A stretch of DNA of 64,000 nt. It comes from Candidatus Saccharimonadota bacterium (GTDB lineage: Bacteria; Patescibacteriota; Saccharimonadia; Saccharimonadales; Saccharimonadaceae). The DNA is taken from the NCBI GenBank assembly GCA_017619315.1, contig JAFZSN010000011.1:1-64000 (forward strand), in the 5' to 3' direction. The notes below the pieces were generated by a model that saw nothing but the letters and a program-made list of their open reading frames with translations, did not search any database and was not told the origin of the DNA. How positions within the stretch are numbered: position 1 is the first letter of the stretch; every line of letters starts with the position of its first letter. Below are positions 1 to 7,959 of this stretch, in pieces. Position numbers and translations under genes: made by a program.

Positions 1-819
1 GATTCCCTTAATTCCCTTGAAATACGAACTTCTACCTGGAATTTGTTTGACTTCAGAAAAATCTGGGTTAAATGGCAATTTGAGGTATTTCATCAAATCT
101 TGCAATACAAATAGGTGGAAAGCTAAATCTCTTACTTCTGGATGATTGAAGTGGAAAGTGGTGTCGCCATAAGTAAAATCAGTAGAATCTGGGTAAACTA
201 CATATTTTTTAAGCAAAGATTTCTTAATTGGTACTACCTTGGCTTTAATTCCCTCAGTAGCCTTTACCATAGCCTTAGATTCGGCATCAATATAGACTAA
301 TTTTTGCGTATTTTCAGGGAGATTAGCAAATTCTGCCGTAATAGCGGTTTTTAGGTCTTTATATTCTCCTTCTTCTACCACTCCTTCAAATTGTACTGCA
401 TGGGAAAGCCCCACCGATACCCAAATTGTTACCTCTGGCTTGAGCCACTGGGCTAAGAATTCTGCCTCATGTGGGCGTTCGCCATCAATTTCCACTACAT
501 AAAACGGTTCTTTGTGTTTGTAAAACAATGCCCGAATTGGTGCAGCAATAATTAGATAAATCCATTTAAGTTTGGAGGATTTTACCCCTTTTAAGCCTAG
601 TAAATCAAACGGTACCCCAAAGGCTGAGTTGGCGTCATGGGAATAGTGGGCTTTTTTGCCAATTTCGTGTTCCAACAGGTTTAACATGGTGGTTTTACCA
701 GCTGAACCAGTTACTGCAATAATGCGCGGATTCCACCGTTTTAGGGCTCTATTAGCCAAACGCCGAAAATACCCCGCCAACCTAAAATAAAATCGCTTTT
801 TGAACTTCGCGAAACTCAT
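1..819 (-). CDS. Mur ligase family protein, MurF-like (partial, runs off left edge)
   Basis: The first 273 residues of an ATP-dependent Mur ligase; the C-terminus lies outside the window. A basic N-terminus is followed by the P-loop VTGSAGKTT (about residues 38-46), as in enzymes that add amino acids to UDP-MurNAc. Further along are an EIDG motif and a VGLSHA stretch, typical of the central ATPase domain. MurF (addition of D-Ala-D-Ala) is the best guess, but a MurT/CapB-like paralogue is possible. The ATG lies exactly 6 nt after TATAAT (-35 TTGCAC, 17-nt spacer), so the mRNA is probably leaderless. It is divergent from rpsJ. Confidence 0.6.
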   Translation of the reverse strand, partial: MSFAKFKKRFYFRLAGYFRRLANRALKRWNPRIIAVTGSAGKTTMLNLLEHEIGKKAHYSHDANSAFGVPFDLLGLKGVKSSKLKWIYLIIAAPIRALFYKHKEPFYVVEIDGERPHEAEFLAQWLKPEVTIWVSVGLSHAVQFEGVVEEGEYKDLKTAITAEFANLPENTQKLVYIDAESKAMVKATEGIKAKVVPIKKSLLKKYVVYPDSTDFTYGDTTFHFNHPEVRDLAFHLFVLQDLMKYLKLPFNPDFSEVKQIPGRSSYFKGIKGI

Positions 820-826
820 GAGACTA

Positions 827-961
827 TTATACTCTATCTTGCTTTTTCGTGCAAAGTATGGTATTATGGTCCCATAATAAACTAATTATCCACCTCTAAA
901 AACTTACTGGTTGCCATCTAAGAGTGAACCTAAGATTATAGAGGAGAAAGGACATACACAT
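827..961 (+). promoter_or_regulatory. rpsJ promoter and leader with possible SD-sequestering stem
   Basis: TTGCTT, a 17-nt spacer and TATTAT lie upstream of a leader of about 95 nt. CCTCTA near position 893 is complementary to TAGAGG just before the Shine-Dalgarno stretch GAGGAGAAAGG (about 940-950), so a stem could mask part of the ribosome-binding site. Autoregulation is inferred from this pairing only. Confidence 0.5.
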
Positions 962-1288
962 ATGGCAGAAGCCAAAAAATCCGAAGGTCTAACTATCAGG
1001 ATTAGACTAAAAGCTTACGATCATCGCGTGATTGATCAAAGCGCTCGTCAAATCGTAGACACCGCTATTCGTACCGGTGCTAAGGTATCTGGTCCTATTC
1101 CACTACCTACCAAAAGAAGTACTTTCACTGTAGTAAAGTCCCCACACGTATACAAAACCGGTGGTGAAGCTTTCGAAATGAAAGTCCACAAGCGTCTTAT
1201 TGATATCTTGAATGCTACTCCAAAAACCATCGAGAGCCTTCAAAATCTCTCCCTCCCTGCTGGTGTCGACGCAGAAATCAAGATGTAA
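962..1288 (+). CDS. rpsJ: 30S ribosomal protein S10
   Basis: A 108-aa S10 protein of the 30S head, also known as NusE in antitermination. It shows the typical [17 protein letters not shown] start, the central [13 protein letters not shown] loop and the [21 protein letters not shown] region. The ATG at 962 follows the strong ribosome-binding site GAGGAGAAAGG; an in-frame ATG at 911 lacks one and would add a non-homologous extension. The gene stands alone here rather than at the head of the S10 operon. It converges on tuf through a shared terminator. Confidence 0.95.
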   Translation: MAEAKKSEGLTIRIRLKAYDHRVIDQSARQIVDTAIRTGAKVSGPIPLPTKRSTFTVVKSPHVYKTGGEAFEMKVHKRLIDILNATPKTIESLQNLSLPAGVDAEIKM

Positions 1289-1300
1289 TAAAACTTACAA

Positions 1301-1329
1301 AAAAATAACTCCCTTTCGGGAGTTATTTT
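1301..1329. terminator. Bidirectional rho-independent terminator between rpsJ and tuf
   Basis: The stem AAATAACTCCC / GGGAGTTATTT has a tight TTTC loop and A/T tracts on both sides. It can therefore end both converging transcripts. Confidence 0.85.
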
Positions 1330-1341
1330 GTGGGTTATCAA

Positions 1342-2526
1342 TTATTTGATAACTTTGGTGATCACACCAGAACCGACGGTCTTGCCACCTTCACGGATAG
1401 CGAAACGGTCTTGATCGTTCATAGCTACTGGAGCGAGCAATTTAACCTTGAAGGTTACCTGATCGCCAGGCATGACGATTTCTTTGTCGGCTGGAAGTTC
1501 TACTTCACCAGTTACATCGGTAGTACGGAAGTAGAATTGTGGCTTGTAACCCTTAGAGAATGGAGTGTGGCGGCCGCCTTCCTCTTTCTTAAGGATGTAA
1601 ACCTGAGCTTCAAATTCGGTGTGTGGGGTAATGGTGCCAGGGGCAGCGATTACCTGACCACGTTCGATTTGGTCACGTTCGATACCACGAAGGAGAAGAC
1701 CAGCGTTATCGCCAGCTTGACCTTGATCCAAAGTTTTATGGAAGGCTTCGATACCAGTAACCACAGACTTTTGAGTTTCCTTAAGACCAACGATTTCAAC
1801 TTCGTCGTTCAATTTGATGACACCCTGCTCGATACGACCAGTAGCAACAGTACCACGGCCTTTGATTGAGAAGACATCCTCGATTGGCATGAGGAATGGC
1901 TTGTCAAGATCGTGCTCAGGGATATCGAAGTACTCGTCCATAGCAGTAACGAGTTCCATGATAGCGTCTTCGTTTTCCTTGTCACCTTCGAGAGCCTTAG
2001 TAGCAGAACCCTTGATGATAGGAGCGTTGTCACCATCGAAACCGTACTTGTTAAGAAGGTCACGAACATCCATCTCGACCAACTCAACTAGTTCAGGATC
2101 AGCGAGGTCCATCTTGTTGAGGAAGACGATGATCTTAGGTACGTTCACCTGGTGAGCAAGAAGAACGTGCTCACGAGTCTGTGGCAAAGGACCATCGTTC
2201 GCAGCAACTACGAGGATAGCACCATCAACCTGTGCAGCACCGGTAATCATGTTTTTAATGTAGTCAGCGTGACCAGGCATATCTACGTGTGCATAGTGAC
2301 GCTTCTCAGATTCATACTCCTGGTGAGAAGTAGCGATGGTGATACCACGAGCCTTTTCCTCAGGGGCGTTATCGATCTGATCATAAGCAACTGCCTTGTT
2401 AACATCAGAAGGCAAGCGCTTTGCGAGTACGTTAGTAATCGCAGCTGTTAAAGTGGTTTTACCATGGTCAACGTGACCCATGGTACCGACATTAATATGC
2501 GGTTTGGAACGGTCAAAATTTGCCAT
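1342..2526 (-). CDS. tuf: Translation elongation factor EF-Tu
   Basis: A 394-aa GTPase delivering aminoacyl-tRNA to the ribosome. G motifs are in order: GHVDHGKT (about 18-25), RGITI in switch I, DMPGH (the usual form is DCPGH), NKMD, and GSAT where GSAL is usual. Domains 2 and 3 follow at full length. It is a single gene separated from fusA and the rpsL-rpsG pair. A leader of about 65 nt carries the ribosome-binding site AAAGGAG. Confidence 0.97.
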   Translation of the reverse strand: MANFDRSKPHINVGTMGHVDHGKTTLTAAITNVLAKRLPSDVNKAVAYDQIDNAPEEKARGITIATSHQEYESEKRHYAHVDMPGHADYIKNMITGAAQVDGAILVVAANDGPLPQTREHVLLAHQVNVPKIIVFLNKMDLADPELVELVEMDVRDLLNKYGFDGDNAPIIKGSATKALEGDKENEDAIMELVTAMDEYFDIPEHDLDKPFLMPIEDVFSIKGRGTVATGRIEQGVIKLNDEVEIVGLKETQKSVVTGIEAFHKTLDQGQAGDNAGLLLRGIERDQIERGQVIAAPGTITPHTEFEAQVYILKKEEGGRHTPFSKGYKPQFYFRTTDVTGEVELPADKEIVMPGDQVTFKVKLLAPVAMNDQDRFAIREGGKTVGSGVITKVIK

Positions 2527-2610
2527 TCAATCTCCTTTTTATTATTACGTTTGGAGCGCTAATAAAAACCAGCTCCAAATCTCTACCCTATTATTTTAGA
2601 CTATTTTTTT
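2527..2610 (-). promoter_or_regulatory. tuf promoter and leader hairpin
   Basis: TTTACA, a 17-nt spacer and TAAAAT are followed by a leader containing an 8-bp hairpin, TTTGGAGC ... GCTCCAAA (2550-2579). The ribosome-binding site AAAGGAG lies just before the ATG. Confidence 0.6.
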
Positions 2611-2633
2611 TGTTTTGTAAAGAGTATTCTAGA

Positions 2634-2919
2634 TAAAAAATTACCCCACCATTTGGTGGGGTATGAACGAGCGTTTTTTGCTCGATAATGTTCGTTGTGG
2701 GAGGGGCGCATTTCAGAGGTAAGTTCTTATGAAATCTTTTTTTGAAAGCCTTAACTGGCATATGCAGGCTTTTCGGCGGTCTTTCTTGCGAAAGAATTTT
2801 TGTTCCCAAGAACCAAATGGGGCTCTTGGGGGTGTATTGTTAATTTCAATCAATATCAACGTGTGTGAACTTTTACGCTTCCTCCCACAGATGGAAGTCA
2901 TAGGCCTATCTTTGTAGGC
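2634..2919 (-). ncRNA. Small structured RNA A (tandem array copy 1)
   Basis: An independent transcription unit of about 285 nt with no credible ORF. It starts at TTGACA-N17-TAAAAT (2926-2954) and ends at an intrinsic terminator. Order of elements: a 5' hairpin GCCTA/TAGGC (2904-2919); a 9-bp closing stem TGTGGGAGG (2881-2889) with its complement at 2696-2704; a core with hairpins such as CCCAAGAGCC/GGTTCTTGGG; the conserved GAACATTATCGAGC hairpin after the closing stem; then the terminator ACCCCACC/GGTGGGGT with a U tract (2642-2663). This order matches units B-D. The function is unknown and I do not recognise a described family. Confidence 0.65.
2642..2663 (-). terminator. Terminator of RNA A
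   Basis: The minus-strand hairpin ACCCCACCAAATGGTGGGGT is followed by ATTTTTT. Confidence 0.85.
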
Positions 2920-2925
2920 TCTCCA

Positions 2926-2954
2926 ATTTTATAACACTTTATCTCATCTGTCAA
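2926..2954 (-). promoter_or_regulatory. Promoter of RNA A
   Basis: TTGACA, a 17-nt spacer and TAAAAT on the minus strand, immediately downstream of the terminator of RNA B. Confidence 0.8.
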
Positions 2955-2956
2955 CA

Positions 2957-3212
2957 AAAATGCCTCATCCGAAGATGAGGCTAGATCGGGCTTAGGCCCG
3001 TTTGTTTTTTGGGAGAGGGCGCTGGTTTAGGAGGTGTCGTTAGTCCTTTTACGTAGGACCGCAACTTGTACATCTATCATTATCTCATGTTTTATAGAGG
3101 CACAGGCTCGTTAGTGCCTCAATTGTTTGTGTTAATGTCGGTTTATCAGACCGACTTTGTTTGAAGCGCCCTACTCCCATCATCAAAAGAACAAGAGCAC
3201 TTATGGAAGTGC
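2957..3212 (-). ncRNA. Small structured RNA B (tandem array copy 2)
   Basis: An RNA of about 255 nt from a perfect TTGACA-N17-TATAAT promoter. A 5' hairpin GCACTT/AAGTGC (3195-3214) comes first. A two-part closing stem follows: GGGAG plus GGGCGCT (3165-3178) pairing with AGCGCCC plus CTCCC (3011-3023). The enclosed core holds three hairpins: GTCGGT/ACCGAC, GAGGCAC/GTGCCTC and a GGTCCT/AGGAC stem. After the closing stem come a CGGGC/GCCCG hairpin and the terminator GCCTCATC-TTCG-GATGAGGC. The architecture matches A, C and D, while the primary sequence of the core differs. No ORF with a ribosome-binding site is seen. Confidence 0.7.
2962..2981 (-). terminator. Terminator of RNA B
   Basis: The hairpin GCCTCATC-TTCG-GATGAGGC is followed by ATTTTTG on the minus strand. 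It has the same stem as the terminator of RNA C. Confidence 0.85.
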
Positions 3213-3218
3213 ACTATA

Positions 3219-3247
3219 ATTATACCCTACTTCTGCAAAAATGTCAA
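3219..3247 (-). promoter_or_regulatory. Perfect consensus promoter of RNA B
   Basis: TTGACA, exactly 17 nt, then TATAAT. This is full sigma-70 consensus. Confidence 0.9.
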
Positions 3248-3293
3248 TATTTTTACAATAAACTACCCGTTAAGCAAAAACATAATCACACAT

Positions 3294-3579
3294 ATAAAAA
3301 AAGCCTCATCTTAAGATGAGGCCCGTGCGAGCTTGATGCTCGATAATGTTCATTTGTGGGGGGTTAGCGCGAATTCGAAAGGAGCGGTTCATAATGAACC
3401 AATTTTTGCCGACGAGGACAAGTTATTAAGCATATGTGTTGCCCTCTTCGACGGAGAGAATTCGTTTGTCTTATAGTAGGCCTAAGGCCTATTTTACCCA
3501 ATTTTAAATATGCTATTGTAACCCAAAAATGCGCTGCCCCCCCACAAATTTTGGAGAATACATAACATCAAAAGATGTT
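3294..3579 (-). ncRNA. Small structured RNA C (tandem array copy 3)
   Basis: An RNA of about 285 nt from a perfect TTGACA-N17-TATAAT promoter. A 9-bp 5' hairpin ATAACATC/GATGTTAT lies at 3561-3582. An 11-bp closing stem TTTGTGGGGGG (3538-3548) pairs with CCCCCCACAAA (3353-3363), extended by GCGC/GCGC. Core hairpins include GGTTCAT/ATGAACC and TAGGCC/GGCCTA. After the closing stem comes GAACATTATCGAGC with its hairpin, the same block as in RNA A, then the terminator GCCTCATC/GATGAGGC. Its function is unknown. Confidence 0.7.
3303..3322 (-). terminator. Terminator of RNA C
   Basis: GCCTCATC-TTAA-GATGAGGC followed by TTTTTTT on the minus strand. Confidence 0.85.
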
Positions 3580-3585
3580 ATTCTA

Positions 3586-3614
3586 ATTATACACTACATA
3601 AGCATTTTTGTCAA
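3586..3614 (-). promoter_or_regulatory. Perfect consensus promoter of RNA C
   Basis: TTGACA, 17 nt, TATAAT. Confidence 0.9.
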
Positions 3615-3623
3615 GTGTTTTAA

Positions 3624-3856
3624 TAAAAATACCCCATCAACAGATGGGGTGTAAATGGGTTTTACCCATATAATGTGCGACATCTTGCGAGGGACAGAAT
3701 GGAGAACGCGATCTTTTTTGATGATTGCTACCGACTGTGGAATAGCGGTTTGTATTTAGTTTTTTTAATTTTTAATAGAATTAGGCTGTTTTTTGAAAGA
3801 TCGTGTATGTCCCCCGCAAGAATATATTGAAGCTTGTCCCCTAAAAGGTGGACAGC
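3624..3856 (-). ncRNA. Small structured RNA D (tandem array copy 4, promoter-most)
   Basis: An RNA of about 233 nt from a perfect TTGACA-N17-TATAAT promoter. A 5' hairpin GTCC.CC/GG.GGAC lies at 3835-3854. A 13-bp closing stem CTTGCGGGGGACA (3808-3820) pairs with TGTCCCTCGCAAG (3684-3696). Inside it a second stem GATCTTT/AAAGATC surrounds an A/U-rich core. After the closing stem come GCACATTATATGGG with a hairpin and the terminator ACCCCATC/GATGGGGT. The ordered modules match A-C. Confidence 0.7.
3631..3650 (-). terminator. Terminator of RNA D
   Basis: ACCCCATC-TGTT-GATGGGGT followed by ATTTTTA on the minus strand. Confidence 0.85.
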
Positions 3857-3862
3857 AGAACG

Positions 3863-3891
3863 ATTATATAACATTACGCCGAATATGTCAA
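3863..3891 (-). promoter_or_regulatory. Perfect consensus promoter of RNA D
   Basis: TTGACA, 17 nt, TATAAT. Confidence 0.9.
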
Positions 3892-3935
3892 TACTGTTTT
3901 GAACAGTAGAATCTGTCCGGTCAGGGTTAAGGATT

Positions 3936-3968
3936 AAAAAAAGAGGCCCAGCATATGCGCTGGGCCCG
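3936..3968 (-). terminator. Terminator after the 128-aa membrane protein gene
   Basis: The minus-strand hairpin GGCCCAGC/GCTGGGCC is followed by TCTTTTTTT. Confidence 0.85.
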
Positions 3969-3971
3969 AAA

Positions 3972-4358
3972 TTACCCCCTTTCCAGGATCCTTGATGTAA
4001 TCATTCCGGCTACCGAAATAACGGCAAGTACTGTCATGGTGACACCGAAGATTATAACTACAATGTTTGGAACTTCGAACGAGATCTTACCGAGGTAGTG
4101 TAGCCTGTTCGACGTCACCATTAGAAGGAAAACTGCACCAATGATTGATGCCATCGCCATAGTGACAAACGAAAAGCGCCAAGTAGCCTCTGATTGTTTC
4201 CGATTTCTTCTCCGACGCTCGATGCGCTTTCTGGATTTAACATTTCCGCGCAAAGTCTCGTCCAAATGATCAATTCTGAGGATTCTTCCGTGGTGGATCT
4301 CCCCTGTAGAAATATCCATATATGCTCTGTCGTCTACATATTCTGTGCTCTTCTTCAT
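3972..4358 (-). CDS. Hypothetical small membrane protein (128 aa)
   Basis: Not recognised. The N-terminal half is hydrophilic and ends in a very basic stretch (KSRKRIERRRRNRK, about residues 41-54). Two predicted transmembrane segments follow, about 64-82 (FVTMAMASIIGAVFLLMV) and 97-120 (PNIVVIIFGVTMTVLAVISVAGMI). The positive patch suggests a cytoplasmic N-terminus. It is its own transcription unit: TTGACT-N17-TATAAT, ribosome-binding site CAGGAGGATACAG before the ATG, and a terminator. It lies between small-RNA genes. Confidence 0.6.
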   Translation of the reverse strand: MKKSTEYVDDRAYMDISTGEIHHGRILRIDHLDETLRGNVKSRKRIERRRRNRKQSEATWRFSFVTMAMASIIGAVFLLMVTSNRLHYLGKISFEVPNIVVIIFGVTMTVLAVISVAGMITSRILERG

Positions 4359-4449
4359 ACTGTATCCTCCTGGTTTTCCAAAAAATTAAAGAACAATAGT
4401 TTCTCCATTATATAATAAAAATGATAAAAAGTCAAGATATCTCTAGGTA

Positions 4450-4480
4450 AGAAAAAGGGGCCCCGTGTGGGGGCCCTTAG
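4450..4480 (-). terminator. Terminator after the 180-aa hypothetical gene
   Basis: The minus-strand hairpin GGGCCCCC/GGGGCCCC is followed by TTTTTC. Confidence 0.85.
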
Positions 4481-4483
4481 GGA

Positions 4484-5026
4484 CTACCTCCTCGGCAGCA
4501 TAGATGCTACATTAAGAGTGCAGTCCTTTGCGTTCTCCTTCTCCTCAAGCCGCGCGAAGATCGGGTTAAACGATAACCGCATTTCGCCACCCCAGAAGCA
4601 GATATTGTAATTGGATATCCACCTCATAATAAGGAGACCCAAACACAGATCTTCCAGCAGTTCCTCAGCCTCTTCGGGCTTGTAATACTCCGGATTGAAG
4701 TAGAGACACACGTCTCCGTCCTTCTTTTCCTCCAGGAAAGGCTTAACCGCCATTTCAGGAAACAGCTCACGCTTCTCTTCTTCTTCGCGTTCAACTGTTT
4801 CAAACCAGTTTTTCAGCCAGTCTTCAAGTTCTTTGCTGGCTTCAACGACTTCAGGCGCCTCTTCAGGGATGTCGTCCTCGACGGGGTGTCCACCTAACTT
4901 GGCGCCGATCTCGTCGATGTCGGACTCTTCTGTTCCGAACTCGAGCGGCACAGGGTCGATTTTTTTAACTTCTCCCGTCTCCTTGTTAAACTCCATTCTT
5001 CCATACTTTCCTTCGTGTTTTTCCAT
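4484..5026 (-). CDS. Hypothetical acidic protein (180 aa)
   Basis: Not recognised. It is strongly acidic, with Glu-rich stretches around residues 50-95, a likely helical segment (ELEDWLKNWFETVEREEEEKR) and a C-terminal part richer in hydrophobic residues. It is a monocistronic unit with TTGATT-N17-TATAAT, a leader of about 80 nt containing a GCCCTTAGGGGC hairpin, ribosome-binding site AGGAGG, and a terminator. It lies between the A-D array and RNA E. Its acidic character resembles the island proteins at 33.9-35.5 kb, but I see no clear homology. Confidence 0.6.
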   Translation of the reverse strand: MEKHEGKYGRMEFNKETGEVKKIDPVPLEFGTEESDIDEIGAKLGGHPVEDDIPEEAPEVVEASKELEDWLKNWFETVEREEEEKRELFPEMAVKPFLEEKKDGDVCLYFNPEYYKPEEAEELLEDLCLGLLIMRWISNYNICFWGGEMRLSFNPIFARLEEKENAKDCTLNVASMLPRR

Positions 5027-5150
5027 AGCGTTCTTCCTCCTAAAATATTCGTCAACGCAAATCCAAAAACAATAAACTACAAAATGCCCCTAAGGGCAGA
5101 TATGGCAATAATTATAGCATAAAAACCAATAATAATCAACCATTAACCAT

Positions 5151-5663
5151 GAAAAAGGGCCACCGCATAATGCAGTGACCCCTGTAATGTGGTTGTGGAT
5201 CGGCTAAAGCTTCACCATTATGGCAGCGCTGCCAGTTTTTCTCACCACCACCCGGTCGCAAAGTACCGAACGGCAGCAAGCCTAAACAGGCAGCGCATCT
5301 TGCCCCCGCGTGGAGCAAAGACCCCCACAGATGAGGTTGCGGGCTGGCCAGGTCTCATCCGTGTCGGCTAGTTAAGAAAACGTTACGTAAAGAAGGATTT
5401 GACCCTCAAGAAACGTTTACCGTTCTCCGCTCTAGTCGACCAACTTTTGAGGTTGGGAGAGCCATAAGCCTCCGAAGCGATTGCCTTTGGGTTTCCCCCG
5501 CAAGAATCCCATCGCGCCGGAACACTGTTGGCCGAGGGCATGTATCCTCGCTTAGGCAAGCGAAGAAAGGATGACCGGCGTACTCGTCCAGATGGGCCGA
5601 GCAAGCATGCTAACGGTCTTTTTTCCCCACATCACTGTAAAAGAACAAATGATGCCCACATTA
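5151..5663 (-). ncRNA. Large structured RNA E, about 510 nt, unidentified
   Basis: The region is G/C-rich with short overlapping ORFs on both strands and none with a ribosome-binding site. TTGACT-N17-TATTGT (5669-5697) would start transcription near 5663. The first bases, GTAATGTGG (5656-5664), pair perfectly with CCACATTAC (5185-5193), closing the whole molecule just before the terminator. A long internal hairpin begins with GACCG...CGGTC near the 5' end. End-to-end pairing and size suggest a housekeeping RNA such as RNase P RNA. It has ACGGTAAAC...TCAAAT as in RNase P, but I cannot find the P4 signatures GAGGAAAGTCC or ACAGAA..CGGCT. It has no tRNA-like end as in tmRNA. The identity is open. 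Confidence 0.6.
5157..5183 (-). terminator. Terminator of RNA E
   Basis: The minus-strand stem GGGTCACTGC/GCGGTGGCCC with loop ATTAT is followed by TTTTTC. Confidence 0.85.
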
Positions 5664-5668
5664 CCTTA

Positions 5669-5697
5669 ACAATAGCATAAAAATGCAAAAAAGTCAA
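5669..5697 (-). promoter_or_regulatory. Promoter of RNA E
   Basis: TTGACT, 17 nt, TATTGT on the minus strand. Confidence 0.75.
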
Positions 5698-5729
5698 TTC
5701 CATGATATGATTAGAATTCAAAAATTAAA

Positions 5730-5761
5730 ATAAGCACCTCTCGGGGAGAAGTGCTTATTTG
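5730..5761 (-). terminator. Terminator after fusA
   Basis: The minus-strand hairpin AAGCACTTCTC/GAGAGGTGCTT is followed by ATTTTAATTTTT. Confidence 0.8.
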
Positions 5762-5770
5762 ATAGTTAGA

Positions 5771-7869
5771 CTATTTTGAATTTCTTGATTCAATAATCTC
5801 TTGTGCCACGTTAGGTGGAACTTCCTCGTAAGCGAAGAGCTCCATCGAAGAAGCAGCACGACCTTGGGTCATACCACGAAGATCGCCAGTATAACCAAAG
5901 AGGTTAGCGAGCGGGCAGAAAGCCTTGATTAGCTTAGCGCCACCGTTCAAATCTTCCATCTCGTCGATGCGACCACGCCTTGAGTTGATATCGCCAATCA
6001 CGTCGCCCATGAATTCTTCAGGGGTAGTAATTTCAAGCTTCATCACTGGCTCGAGGAGCACAGGATTTGCCTTCTTGATACCTTCGCGGGTCGCTAGGCT
6101 ACCTGCCAAGGTAAAGGCGAGCTCAGAAGAGTCCACGTCATGGTAAGAACCATCGTAAAGGGTAGCCTTGATGTCTACTACTGGGTAACCAGCGATAACA
6201 CCACCGGCGAGGGTATCTTCGATACCCTTTTGGACCGGCTTGCGGTACTCTTGAGGAACCACACCACCTTAATCTGATCGATAAATTCGAAACCTTTCCC
6301 TGGTTCATTTGGCTCAAACTTAATCCAAACGTCACCGTACTGACCGCGACCACCAGACTGCTTGACGTGCTTACCTTGTGCTTCAGCGGTAGAGCGAATC
6401 GTCTCACGATAGGCCACTTGCGGCGCACCGGTGTTAGCTTCCACATTGTGTTCTCTCTTCAAACGGTCAATAATGATTTCAAGATGAAGCTCACCCATAC
6501 CAGAAATGATGGTTTGGCCGGTTTCTTCATCAGTGTGAACGCGGAAAGTGGGATCTTCCTCGGCCATCTTTGAAAGCCCAATACCCATTTTCTCTTGGTC
6601 GGCTTTGGTCTTTGGCTCCACAGCGATAGATACCGGTGGATCTGGGAATTCGATCGACTCAAGGAGAATCGGGTGTGCAGGGGAACAAAGCGTAGAACCA
6701 GTGGTACAGTTCTTGAGGCCTACCACGGCAGCGATGTCGCCAGCGCCGATTTCATTAATATCTTTACGGTCATTAGCGTGCATACGTACCAAGCGACCAA
6801 TTCTTTCCTTGTCGCCAGTCGAAGCGTTAAGCACGGTATCACCAGACTTCAATTTACCAGCGTAAACGCGGATAAAGATGAGTTTACCCACAAATGGATC
6901 GGTTGCGATCTTAAAGGCAAGAGCTGTGAGTGGCTCAGAATCGTCGGCTTTGCGCACGATCTGGTCGCCGGTCTTTGGATCAGTACCAACGGTTTGGCCC
7001 TGATCACGATCGAGCGGTGATGGCAAATAATCAGTCATAAGGTCAAGTACCTTCTCGACGATCACACCACGACCGTCACCACCGGTGACTAGGAAGAAAT
7101 CGCCATCGAGTACGCGCTTACGGAGAGCAGATTTGAGTTCATCTACAGTGATAGCATCCTCGCCCTCTTCAAAGAATTTGTTCATCAAATCTTCGTCAGC
7201 TTGTACAGCCTCTTCAACGAGCATCGAACGAGCGTTCTTGGCTTTTTCGACCATGTCGGCTGGAATTTCGCCAACGGTAAGCTCGTGATCAGCGTAATCT
7301 TTGTAGGTGTAAGCCTTCATGTCAACGAGGTCAACAACACCACAGATATCTTTCTCGAAACCAATTGGGAGGTGAATCGCAACAGCGTTCTTTGACAAAC
7401 GCTTGTGAATTGAATCGAGAGATTTGTAGAAATCACCACCGATTTGGTTGATTTTGTTTACAAAACAAATACGTGGAATACCATACTTGGTAGCCTGGCG
7501 CCACACAGTCTCAGACTGGGCTTCGACGCCCATTTTACCATCAAACACCACGACGGCGCCGTCTAGGACACGGAGAGAACGCTCCACCTCTGCGGTAAAG
7601 TCGATGTGTCCCGGGGTATCGATGATGTTAATTTGATGATTCTTCCAATAAACGGTCACAGCAGCAGAAGTAATCGTGATACCACGTTCCTTCTCTTGCT
7701 CCATCCAGTCGGTATCAGCACCACCAGTGCCACCCTTCACTAGGTCGATTTTATGTTTAAGACCGGTGCGATACAAAATCGCCTCCGAAGTCGTAGTTTT
7801 ACCGGCGTCAATATGTGCAATGATACCAATATTGCGCATATCAGCCAAACTTTTAATTCCAGTAGCCAT
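5771..7869 (-). CDS. fusA: Elongation factor G, reading frame broken by an apparent 1-nt deletion
   Basis: The translocase GTPase, about 699 aa once the frame is restored. The N-terminal part (7869 to about 6270) has [19 protein letters not shown] and NKIN and reaches domain IV. There [15 protein letters not shown] is expected, but the sequence reads DQIK and then shifts. The correct C-terminal sequence ([13 protein letters not shown] to the stop at 5771) continues in another frame. One base, a G in a GGG run on the minus strand, is missing around 6265-6270. EF-G is essential, so a sequencing or assembly indel is the simplest explanation. A leader with ribosome-binding site AAAGGAG and a TATAAT box (7940-7945) precede it. 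Confidence 0.93.
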
Positions 7870-7959
7870 ATGCTCCTTTTACTATTATTATTTTGTTGTT
7901 TTCTAGCTTTGCGCTTAAAAAACAAGACTGATTCCTGACATTATAGCATACTTTTTTCA

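Noticed and set aside
1330..1869. 179-aa plus-strand ORF opposite tuf
   Set aside because: It is a shadow of the highly conserved EF-Tu coding strand, with no homology or ribosome-binding site.
2713..2901. 62-aa minus-strand ORF inside RNA A as a protein gene
   Set aside because: It has no ribosome-binding site, it spans the closing stem, and the other three units have no equivalent ORF.
2634..3891. A-D array as CRISPR or retron RNA
   Set aside because: There are no short direct repeats with spacers, no cas genes, and no reverse transcriptase nearby.
5189..5604. Short ORFs of 60-73 aa on both strands within RNA E
   Set aside because: They lack start signals, have a composition unlike neighbouring proteins, and lie within a strongly paired RNA.
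5151..5663. RNA E as tmRNA
   Set aside because: There is no tRNA-like T-arm and CCA end, and no plausible tag-peptide reading frame.
5151..5663. RNA E as a confident RNase P RNA call
   Set aside because: The GGTAAAC...CAAAT similarity falls in a simple local hairpin, and I cannot find the P4 strand signatures. It is kept as unidentified.
6257..6280. Programmed frameshift in fusA
   Set aside because: No slippery heptamer or downstream stimulator is evident, and no such programme is known for EF-G. A base-call indel is simpler.
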